A stretch of 64,000 nucleotides of DNA, taken from assembly GCA_013407085.1 (NCBI GenBank), contig JACCGJ010012949.1:62001-126000 (forward strand). The letters are read 5' to 3'. Position numbers and translations under genes: made by a program. The stretch comes from Atriophallophorus winterbourni (taxonomy: Eukaryota > Platyhelminthes > Trematoda > Plagiorchiida > Microphallidae). The notes beneath the pieces are model-generated. The model ran no database searches and was not told the origin of the DNA. It worked only from the letters and a program-made list of their open reading frames with translations. Positions 55,674 to 64,000 of this stretch are shown here, piece by piece. Numbering within the stretch: position 1 is the stretch's first letter; every line of letters starts with the position of its first letter.

Positions 55674-58480
55674 TTGTGTAAGACAAATACGATCAGGTGC
55701 ATATATACAAATGCTCAGTGTTTAACTAACAAATTAGCTGAACTATGTGAGCTTTGTGATAGACTTTCACCCGATTTGGTTGCAGTTACAGAGACTTGGT
55801 TCCAGCCCTGCATGACTGATGCTGAGCTTTTGATTCCGAAAATGTCACTACTTCGTCGCGATCGTGATCGAAGATCCGGTGGTGGAGTTGCAGTCTACTA
55901 TCACGAACGTTTAGCGCAGTGTAACGTCATCGATCATCCTGACCTCAGCCTTCCTGATACGATGTGGTGTTCAGTAAAACTAGTCAATGGAGATGAATGT
56001 ACGATCGGCATCATTTACCGCTCGCCATCATCCGAAAGCTCATACAATGATAAGCTCATCGAATCATTGCAACACATCACAAGATGCCAGAATATGCTAT
56101 TGCTGATCATTGGCGATTTAATCTCCCGCATCTGTTTTCGAGAGGTGAGCACTCCCTGCATTCGTTTGAACATAAATTCAAGGAGGTTATAGAATTTGCT
56201 TCACTACACAATCACGTTAACCAGCCAACTCGCTGGCGGGGTCTTGACCAACCTTCAACCCTTGACCTTGTCTTAACGCCTGAGGCAACCGCAGTAGAGG
56301 GTATACAATACCTGGCACCACTGGGGAAGAGTGATCATGTTGTGCTTTTGTTTGATTATGTATGTAGTGCGGAACGATTGTGTGAACAGACGAAAGTCAT
56401 AAGGAAAATACAATTTGAATCCTTAAATATCAGTCTCCGGGATGCATACACTCATGAGTTTGATTCAATGGATCCTGGCTCATATTACAATTCGTTTTTA
56501 AATTATCTCAATTCGAAGATTTACGAAAACTCGATTTTTGTACCACACAAATGCAGCTACAACAACCAGTTTGTTATTCGGAGTAGAACGAAGAAATGGT
56601 TAGCTGTTAAGCGAGAGTCTTGGGTAACTCATAAGAAGTTTGGTACGGAAGAAACTTGGAAACGATTCTGTAAGATACGGAATCAAGTCACGACTCTTGT
56701 AAGAGAAGATCGCATGCAATTCCAATGGAACTTGCTTAAGAGAATGGAAAAGAATCCTAAGCTTCTCTACAAGATAGTAAATGAACGATCAAAGATCAAA
56801 CCAGGTGTATTCTCTGTACTAACACCTCATGGATTGACCCACACTGCCCAAGATACCGCCGACGCTTTAGCAACGTTTTACTCATTTGTCTTCAATCCCA
56901 AGCGTTGTATACCATATCAAGTTTCATCAAGTTCACCACATTTCGAATTATTAAGTGAAATGACTATCAACGAATACATGGTTGGGCGGGAACTTTGTCG
57001 ACTAAACGAAAAGAAGTCCCCTGGCGCAGACAAAATTACCCCCGCCGTACTTCGCAGGTGTCGCGTTGCTTTGACTGCTCCTCTCACTCGCATATTCAAT
57101 CTCAGCTTAAATGAAGGAAAAATACCACCGCAATGGAAAGCAGGGATGATAACTCCTATTTATAAAGGCGGTAGCCGTTCAGACACAGCTAACTATAGAC
57201 CGGTAACGTTACTTCCGGTGATCTCCAAATTAATGGAACGCATTGTGACTGCGCGTATGAGAGAACATTTTGAAAACCAAAATATTTTGACTGCAGCACA
57301 ACACGGTTTTCGAAGAGGTCGTTGCTGTTTATCTAACCTTCTTACCACGTTCGAGGATTGGACCAAGGCACTAGACTAAGGTGAGGCTGTACATGCTTGC
57401 TACATCGATATTTCCAAAGCTTTCGACAGAGTCAACCATGACATCTTAATTAAAAAGCTCGAATCCTATGGAATAACGGGAATATTGCTGAATTGGATAA
57501 GGGACTATCTTACTGATAGACACGTCCAAGTTCGCGTTGGCCGCACCTTATCTAGAAAAATAGACGTCACGAGTGGAGTTCCGCAAGGCTCGGTGCTTGG
57601 ACCTCTTCTATTCTTGGTGTATATCAACGATATAGTAGAGGATATTGGATGCAACTTGATACTATTTGCCGATGATATTGAAATTTGGAAACGTGTCAGA
57701 TCTGTTAATGACTGTATGGCATTACAACAGGATCTAAGCATCTTATTTCGTTGGTCCCAGTTAAATGAGTTACCATTTAACCCTGCGAAATGTAAAATGC
57801 TGCAGCTTGGGAAATCTCTGCACCACACGTATCAGCTTGGCACACAAGATCTCGTCTGGACCACAGCAGAAAAAGATCTGGGTATCTGGGTTTCGTTTAA
57901 CCTGAAGCCGGGACAGCATTGCCGGATGGTGTACAATAAAGCTTGCCGTATCTTGAGTCTTCTCAAAAGGATATTCCGGATTTTTACGCCCGAAACCCTT
58001 CCCCGGGTAATTAACACGTATATACGTCCTGTTATGGAATATTCCATCCAAGCCTGGGCACCATGGCTGAGGAAGGATATCGAACTACTCGACAGGATTC
58101 ATCAGCGTGCTACAAAGTTAGGCTCCCGGTACAGACATTTGCCTTTCACAGAGCGAATGTTAAAACTGAACCTACAAGATTTTACCCAACGGCGGATACG
58201 TAGTGACCTTATGTTGACCTTCAAAATCCTGCATTCGGTAAACCATCCCCTTAAACACTTGCTAAAGCCCAATGACCTTACTAGAACACGAACACATTCA
58301 AAGGCTTTAAGCATTCCGCATTCTCGATTGGATATACGTCGTAATTTTTTCTCGGTAAGAATGTGTTTCACTTGGAACTATTTACCTGAAGAAATTACAC
58401 GCTCAGAATCTGTTGAGGTTTTCGCTTCCAAACTCGATGAGTTTAACACGAACCATGCGGTATGCGAATGTCCCTATTGA
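55674..58480 (+). pseudogene. CR1-D ORF2 (endonuclease and RT), one frameshift and one stop
   Basis: Endonuclease from CIYTNAQCLTNKL and VAVTETWFQPCM to GKSDHVVLLFDY. A T missing near 56117-56121 (GCGATTTAATC, where CR1-A has GCGATTTTAATC) shifts the frame inside the GDFNLP motif. The RT is then in the frame of 56084 onward. A TAA at 57377-57379 replaces the GAA of CR1-A (ALDEGEAV) just before motif A, and the frame continues unchanged to a natural stop at 58480. Motifs A, B (TSGVPQGSVLGPLLFLVYIN) and C (LILFADDIEIW) are intact. Confidence 0.9.
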
Positions 58481-59441
58481 TTTTTGAGATATTTTATATT
58501 TTTTATATATTTTTATATGTTCCATATACCGTGTCAACCTATGGTTATTGTTAAGCTTAATGCTTTTTTTTACCATACAATTTTCTGAGTTTCTGAGTTC
58601 AATAAACTTACAAATGTAAAGATGGACGAAAAACAGAAAGAAAAGTGTGAAGAAAATTAATTTTCTGCACGGCCGATTCAAATGGGGCATATGCAGAACA
58701 CTCCAGTGGCGGAATGTTATATTGGGTACAAGCTACCTTCTCGGTCAACGCCAACCGTGATGAGTAATAATCAATGATTTTGAGTAGCGCAAGAACGGTC
58801 ACGTGTTGCGATCGACCATTAGCTAATTGGACGACAGCATGCACAGGTTCACGCGGGCACAGACAAGTAGACAGACGCACTCAACACAGGGAACTTTGCA
58901 AAGTTTTTCGACTTTGTTAGCAGCGAATAGGTAGAGGAAATTGTTGATTTTCTGGGCTCCTCTGCAAGACTGTTTAAATTAGTAATGTCTTCCACTCTGG
59001 CATGAAGACTCAAGTTTCCCAAATGGTTTCGCCTCAGAATCGGGTCACACAAATGCATGGACTTTCACCATTAAGTTGAAATTTGTCAGGTTGATCTTGT
59101 ACATTATTTCACATATCATGACTCAGCTATAGCGGATAACCTTTGACGGGAGACCGAATTTCATATCGGGATAGGCATAGTAATTGCAATCTAGTCCCTT
59201 TTGAACATTCTTCTCTGAAGCTAGCGCAAGCTGACCGTGAATTCAAAAATGATAATAATCATCACCTGCGTGCTAAATGCTGACAGCGTGTCACCAAAAT
59301 ATGATCCATCCACGCAGGAAGCTGAATGATTTTCTTTCAGACAACATGCCCGGTATTTTAAACATATCGTAGGTGGATGAATCTTACAAGGATAAGTGCG
59401 TTCTAATGCTCATCTGTAGAGTCTGCTCACAATACTTCTAC

Positions 59442-61588
59442 TCTGAAAAACACGTTTAACTGCCAACTGGAAGCCAGCAACGTACATGAGTTTTTTATAT
59501 GGCTAATATCTAATCTCAAAAGTTCAATCGAAGTAAGCTCCGAATTTGTCCTCAGAAACTCAAGAAAAACCTTCAATTTAAATTAAGAAGCCGAACTCGT
59601 ATTTATTTAACGGTACGAAACATTGCTTGGCGACACCATCGGCAAAACCCATCATCCGAGACCCTTGAAACATTCCGTTTACTTCGGAACAAAGTGAACA
59701 AATCTGTCATCCAAGACAAGTTGTGCTTCCAAGAAGTGATATCAAGCAGGATATAACGAAACCCCAAAATACTGTATCGTATGGTTAACGATCAAGCTAA
59801 CGGGAAACCTGGAGTAACGTCCGTAAACACATCAGCTGAACCAACAACAACTGCAGCAGAAACTGCTGATGCTTTAGCCACGTTTTATTCATCGGTATTC
59901 AACCCGATAGAACATGCAATAAACAGCCCAAATCCAACACTTTCAAACACGGTTGCCCTAAGTGAAATAAGTGTCACTGAGAAATGCGTCCTCTAAGGCT
60001 TATTTAATCTTAAAACCGGAAAGTCTCCTGGGGCCGACGGAAGAACCCCGAAAATATTGAAGCAATTTGCGAGTTTGCTACACAAACCACTCACTTACTT
60101 GTTCGAGCAAACACTGGCAAGCGGGGTGATTCCTACAGATTGGAAACGCGGATTAATTTCTCCATTTTACAAAGGTGGAAATCGCTCCGATGTTTTCAAT
60201 TACCGACCCGTTACTCTGTTACCAGTGATTTCAATATTACTTGAGCGACTCATTGTTGACGATCTAATGAAACATTTCGAGAATAATCAGTTGCTTTCGA
60301 GGAACCAGAATGGATTCCGACGAAATTATTCCTGTTTGTCTAATTTACTGGTAAAGCTAGATGATTGGACAAAATCGGTAGATAAAGGACAAGCAATACA
60401 CGCGTGCTACTTAGATATATCAAAAGCAATCGATCGTGTTGACCATTCCCTACTACTGCAGAAGCTTGAAAGGCTTGGTTTCACTGGAATGTTGCTGAAT
60501 TGGCTAAATGACTACCTAACAAATCGCACTAACCAGGTACGTGTTGATGGTGCATTATCCAAACCAATCGCAGCAACTAGCAGAGTTCCCCAAGGTCCGA
60601 TCCTCTTTCTGGTTTATGTCAATGAAATACCGGAAATTGTTCGATGTAACATTTCGTTATTTGCGGACGACATAAAGATTTGGCGCAGCATTCGTAGTCC
60701 AGAAGACTGTCTGCTATTACAAAAGGATCTTGATAGGCTTCACAGCTGGCCGTTGAAGAACAGACTGCCGTTTCACTTCAACAAATGCAGGATCATGAAT
60801 GTAGGGAATCGAGTAGAGTTCACATATTACATAGGTTCGCATGTCCTTGAAAATTACAGTGAAGAAAGAGATTTGTGTCTCTGGATATGCTCCAGTTTAA
60901 AAACATCAGTTCAAACTAACAGTGCCTTTAAAAAAGCAACACGTGTTCTAAATCTACTCAAACGTGTATTTGGGAAATTTTCGCCCAAGATATTCCCAAG
61001 GATCATGAATATATACTTGAGACCAGTCATGGAATACGGTGTGCAGTCATGATCTCCGTGGCTCAAGAGGGATGTGGAACGTATGCAGCGAATCTATCAC
61101 CGCTCAACAAAACTAGTTCCCAGCATCTGAAACAAACCATATAACGAACGGATAGCTCAAATGAATCAGTTCAATTTTCCCTATCGACTAATCAGAGTAG
61201 ACCTTATCTTGCTTTACAAAACATTCCATACCCCGAACCATCCCTTACAGAATTTATTCACGCGAAGGGATACGAGGAATTATCGGACCCATGAATATGT
61301 GCTGGTCGTACCCCATTCCCGCCTGAACTGTAGAAGGTATGTTTACTCTGTCCATGTCTGTTTTACTTGGAACAGTTTACCTTCAACTGTTGCTCACGCC
61401 ACTAGCGTTCATGAGTCTAAAACGAAATTAGACGGATTTTTATTACATTATTCGTTTCCAGAACACTTATATACTGTTTAATCTACTTCCTTATATTGTT
61501 TATACACTTAATTTTCAATTTTTACCAACCTATGGTTGTTGTTAAGCTTGTTGCTTTTTAGAACATTGAAAACCTTGATTTACCTTGA
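59442..61588 (+). mobile_element. CR1-E, 5'-truncated CR1-like element
   Basis: Inserted in U7 where the unit reads CTGCTACTAGGCTGG. It begins in the ORF2 linker and ends with ACCTTGATTTACCTTGA. A segment of the same family lies inside FAR1-MULE-2. Confidence 0.82.
59781..61481 (+). pseudogene. CR1-E reverse transcriptase, broken
   Basis: 59781-59996 holds TADALATFYSSVFNP, then a frame break near 59995. 60004-61052 carries GKSPGADGRTPKIL, FNYRPVTLLPVIS, NGFRRNYSCLSNLLVKLDDW, SKAIDRVDHSLLLQKL (motif A with F to I), SRVPQGPILFLVYVNE (motif B with about four residues missing after PQG and G to R before VPQG) and SLFADDIKIW (motif C). TGA at 61050 replaces a tryptophan codon (QSWSPWLK in relatives), with another stop near 61130. 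61161-61481 is the C-terminal part with a natural stop. Inactive. Confidence 0.85.
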
Positions 61589-61852
61589 ATATGCTAGATG
61601 TGCCAAACGTTCAGAATAGAAATGGTCGTATTCCGAAATCACGCTCACGAAATACGAGAGCAAATACTATGAAATATGCACGAACTGCCGTGCTGAATTG
61701 CAGTTATCATATTGGAATGCAGATTTTGAACATTTTTACGGAAATTTGAATACCGTAAAAACTTCGAACTTCTCAACAAATTTGCACTGCCCCACAAGGC
61801 CGTAATATTCATCAGAGCTATTAATACTGGTGATAAAGAGAAATAAGTCAAC

Positions 61853-62506
61853 AATCGATTATAATCTGTTTTTTGACCGATCGTGTATTCATAATGCAAA
61901 GAAATTTCAGTGCAATCGGTTAGAGCAGTGTTTGGGTAACGTTTCACTACTGACACAGAAGCTTCGTCAGACCAATGATGATAGTCACGACAGGGAACAT
62001 GATTAAGTTTTAGTCAACCCACCACCAATTATTTGACCTCACCGTTAAACAGCCTATAGTACGCCTACAGTGTGTCACGTCTCGTGGGAATGACAAGGAT
62101 CAGGGGTCGATTTTCCTCCTAGTGTGTATCACCCTCAAGCTGATACAAGTGAACACGGTCAAGGTCAGTTGACACAACGGCCCACATGCGTCAAATTACA
62201 TAACTAACGAGGCTAAGGTTAAGCTATTTTTGAAATAAAATAACTAGTAGGCATAAGGCAAATAAGAACTATGTACTTTCGCATCAGTGCCGAGCGCCAG
62301 ATTGTGGAGAATTCTGCCCCATCCACCTTACTGACCGCCAGTCGACCTGCCTTGCCAATTTCGACAGCCTTCGCAAAAATCCGTTCGCTATACGGTTTAA
62401 TACCGCGTCTCAAAATTGCCACATTGTCTAGATCGACGCTGTGGCCCGTAACTAAAAAGTGCTCGGCCAAGGCGTAATCACGAATAAGAGATTGATATTC
62501 CATCGC
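61853..62506 (-). mobile_element. PLE-C, 3' fragment of a PLE-A-like Penelope element
   Basis: Matches the PLE-A 3' region (start CGATTATAATCTG...GACCGATCGTGTATTCAT) with many substitutions. The minus strand encodes the endonuclease C-terminus (62219-62515: YQSLIRDYALAEHFLVTGHS, SKVDGAEFSTIWRSALMRK). It is truncated exactly where the 695-bp satellite starts (62507). No target duplication is visible. Confidence 0.85.
61932..61975 (-). ncRNA. hammerhead motif, PLE-C (partly degraded)
   Basis: Core CTGACGA, GAAA and GTT are intact on the minus strand. Stem II has one mismatch (GCTTCTG with CAGTAGT), and stem I is TTGGT with ACCCAAA. Weaker than in PLE-B but recognisable. Confidence 0.7.
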
Positions 62507-64000
62507 AACATGCATAACAAATTAATCGGCAGAAACTAGCGCAACCACTCGAATCGGGCACTCCGTGCAAAAGAGCATTTTTGTTTATGATCACGACTGT
62601 TTACCCTAGTCCGTGATCGCGCGCTCAAGCGGTTACCTATACGGTTCTTTGCCGTGTATCAGTGCATGGTAAGAATCGAACCCAACCTACAACCAGTCGG
62701 TCGGTCATTGTTTGGCTAGCCTCGAGCTCACCTCGGTGAGCGATACAACGGGGCTAAGTTTAAAGCAACATAACATTCAAATACCCACTTAGCACGTTCA
62801 CGCTTGTACCTGTCACCAAACAACCACCACGAACCGCTTCAACATCACACCACTGGCACCACACCCTGCAAACGCATGCTTCGCGCAGCAACGCAACCTC
62901 ATACAAAACCACACAGCAAACCCCGACTACAACAACCATAAACATACCAAACACATTCACAACACGCGCAATAGCAAACGATTCACAAACCGAGCATAAG
63001 CAACAAGGCTACAACACACCAAGCGCGCAAAACGCCAATTCATCATACACCACCATATGCTAATTATCAACCGGACCATATCAGTACTATATGCCGATCT
63101 CCGAATTTCACATTAAAGCCGCACTTGGACAACTCTCCTCGCCCAACCATTGAAGCTACACGCATGCAAAGTGGTAAAAATATTTAACTAATCGCCCCAC
63201 ACAACATGCATAACAAATTAATCGGCAGAAACTAGCGCAACCACTCGAAACGGGCGCTCCGTGCAAAAAAGCATTTTTGTTTATGGTCACGACTGTTTAC
63301 CCTAGTCCGAGAGCGCGCTCACCGGTTACCTATACGGTTCTCTGCCGTGTATCAGTGCATGGTAGGAATCGAATCCGACAAACAACCTGTCGGTCGGACA
63401 TTGTTTGGCTAGCGTAGAGCTCACCTCGGTGAGCGATACAACGGGGCTAAGTTTGAATCAACATAACACTCAAACAACCACTTAGCACGTTGACGCCCGT
63501 ACCTGTCACCAAACAACCACCACGAACCGCTTCAACATCACACCACTGGCACCACACCCTGCAAACGCATGCTTCATCTCATCACTCCACCTCCTACACA
63601 AACCACCCACCACACGCAAACCCCGAATACAAAAACCATAAACTACAAACACATTCACAACACGCGCATAGAAACGGGTTCACACACCGTCATAGCACAA
63701 GGCTACACACACAACGCGCAAAAACGCCCTATTCATCATACCCCGCCATATGCTACTTATCAACCGGACCATATCAGTACTATATGCCGATCTCCGAATT
63801 TCACATTAAAGCCGCACTTGGACAACTCTCCTCGCTCAACCATTCAAGTTACACGCATGCAAGTGGTAAAAAATATTTAACTAATCGCCCCACATAACAT
63901 GCATAACAAACCAATCGGCACAAACTAGCGCAACCACTCGAATCGGGCACTCCGTGCAAAAGAGCATTTTTGTTTATGGTCACGACTGTTTACCCTAGTC
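62507..64000. repeat. 695-bp tandem satellite, more than two copies, runs off the window
   Basis: AACATGCATAACAAA (or a close variant) starts at 62507, 63203 and 63896, giving periods of 696 and 693. Copies differ by scattered substitutions and small indels. Each unit has a conserved GCTCCGTGCAAAA block and a TATCAGTACTATATGCCGATC block. Open frames inside (63490-63897) are low-complexity and not conserved between copies, so no gene is called. Confidence 0.88.
62625..62760 (-). other. weak tRNA-like segment in satellite unit 1 (repeated near 63310-63455)
   Basis: The minus strand reads TTGGGTTCGATTCTTACC, a good polymerase III B box. An A-box-like TAGCCCCGTTG lies about 75 bases upstream with one mismatch. 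Unit 2 has GGATTCGATTCCTACC. Stems do not form a complete tRNA cloverleaf, so this may be the relic of a tRNA-derived SINE within the satellite, or chance. Confidence 0.35.

Larger units (their letters stand above)
49351..58599 (+). mobile_element. CR1-D, near full-length CR1-like element split by a FAR1-MULE
   Basis: About 4.83 kb after removing FAR1-MULE-2. It starts GATGGCCAGCGACGACG at the unit site CGATTATTCA and ends with a TCTGAGTT-type tail, then CAATAAAC of the unit. Order: 5' UTR, PHD-like ORF, ORF1, ORF2. ORF2 matches CR1-A almost throughout. ORF1 does not. Confidence 0.88.
47319..59151 (+). repeat. unit U6, split by CR1-D
   Basis: Unit text at 47319-49350 and about 58600-59151. 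After CR1-D is removed the unit is about 2.58 kb, because about 330 bases are deleted near 59041, where CCTCAGAATC joins GGGTCACAC. It has more substitutions than U3-U5, including a stop in the 74-codon frame (GCAATATAA near 49135). Confidence 0.88.
5650..61852. repeat. tandem array of a 2.92-kb unit (U0-U7), riddled with transposons
   Basis: The junction GACGGGAGACCGAATTTC recurs with the same phase near 19004, 34066, 36987, 44395, 47319 and 59152, and interrupted at 10712/14753. Two spacings are uninterrupted: 2921 and 2924 bases. Subtracting the transposons leaves 2927 for U4, about 2919 for U2 and about 2880 for U1. Internal units look very similar by eye. U0 and U7, at the edges, carry deletions and replaced segments. 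The unit has no recognisable gene. Short frames in it are interrupted by stops in some copies. It behaves like a macrosatellite. Confidence 0.92.
59152..61852 (+). repeat. edge unit U7, truncated and split by CR1-E
   Basis: Unit text at 59152-59441 and 61589-61852, clearly more diverged than in U3-U5 (for example GGATGAATCTTACAAGG near 59376). It ends at the PLE-C junction. This is the right edge of the array. Confidence 0.8.

Noticed and set aside
62625..62760. A genuine tRNA gene
   Set aside because: Only the B box is convincing; acceptor, D and anticodon stems do not form. Kept as a weak tRNA-like segment.
63490..63897. Histidine and threonine-rich frames in the 695-bp satellite
   Set aside because: Low-complexity, biased by the CACA-rich sequence, and not conserved in the neighbouring copy.

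Overview
The window looks like repeat-packed, heterochromatin-like DNA from an invertebrate animal. I find no cellular gene, rRNA or convincing tRNA. A digenean flatworm is my best guess (low to moderate confidence). The mix of CR1-like and RTE-like (SR2-type) non-LTR elements, Penelope-like elements (PLEs) with hammerhead ribozymes, and a 32-base GT-AG intron in a transposase all fit that, but no single feature proves it.

Layout. (1) 1-5649: a TATA-bearing dispersed repeat, then a CR1 fragment (CR1-F) split by a tandem Penelope-like element (PLE-A). PLE-A has a 9-bp target duplication, two hammerhead ribozymes, and RT plus GIY-YIG domains. (2) 5650-61852: a tandem array of a unit of about 2.92 kb (U0-U7). 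When the insertions are subtracted, every internal spacing between unit markers returns to about 2.88-2.93 kb. Units U3 (34066-36986) and U5 (44395-47318) are uninterrupted. The other units hold insertions that are each private to one unit: hAT-1, a FLYWCH-MULE, CR1-A, PLE-B, an RTE scrap, an RTE split by CR1-B, CR1-C split by a FAR1-type MULE, hAT-2 containing a TTAA MITE, CR1-D split by a second FAR1-MULE (itself holding a TA-type MITE and CR1 scraps), and CR1-E. (3) 61853-62506: a 5'-truncated PLE (PLE-C). (4) 62507-64000: a second satellite with a period of 693-696 bp that runs off the window, with a weak tRNA-like B box.

Relationships. Several elements occur twice, often in opposite orientation, so one copy explains damage in the other. 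Copy comparison gives exact insertion points, empty sites, single-base frameshifts and internal deletions. No transposase or RT gene in the window is intact end to end. CR1-C ORF2 is the nearest to intact: its frame is open on both sides of the FAR1-MULE that splits it. CR1-A and CR1-D share a nearly identical ORF2 but carry clearly different ORF1s, which points to module exchange between CR1 lineages.

All identities and similarities are judged by eye from the sequence. No alignments or database searches were run.
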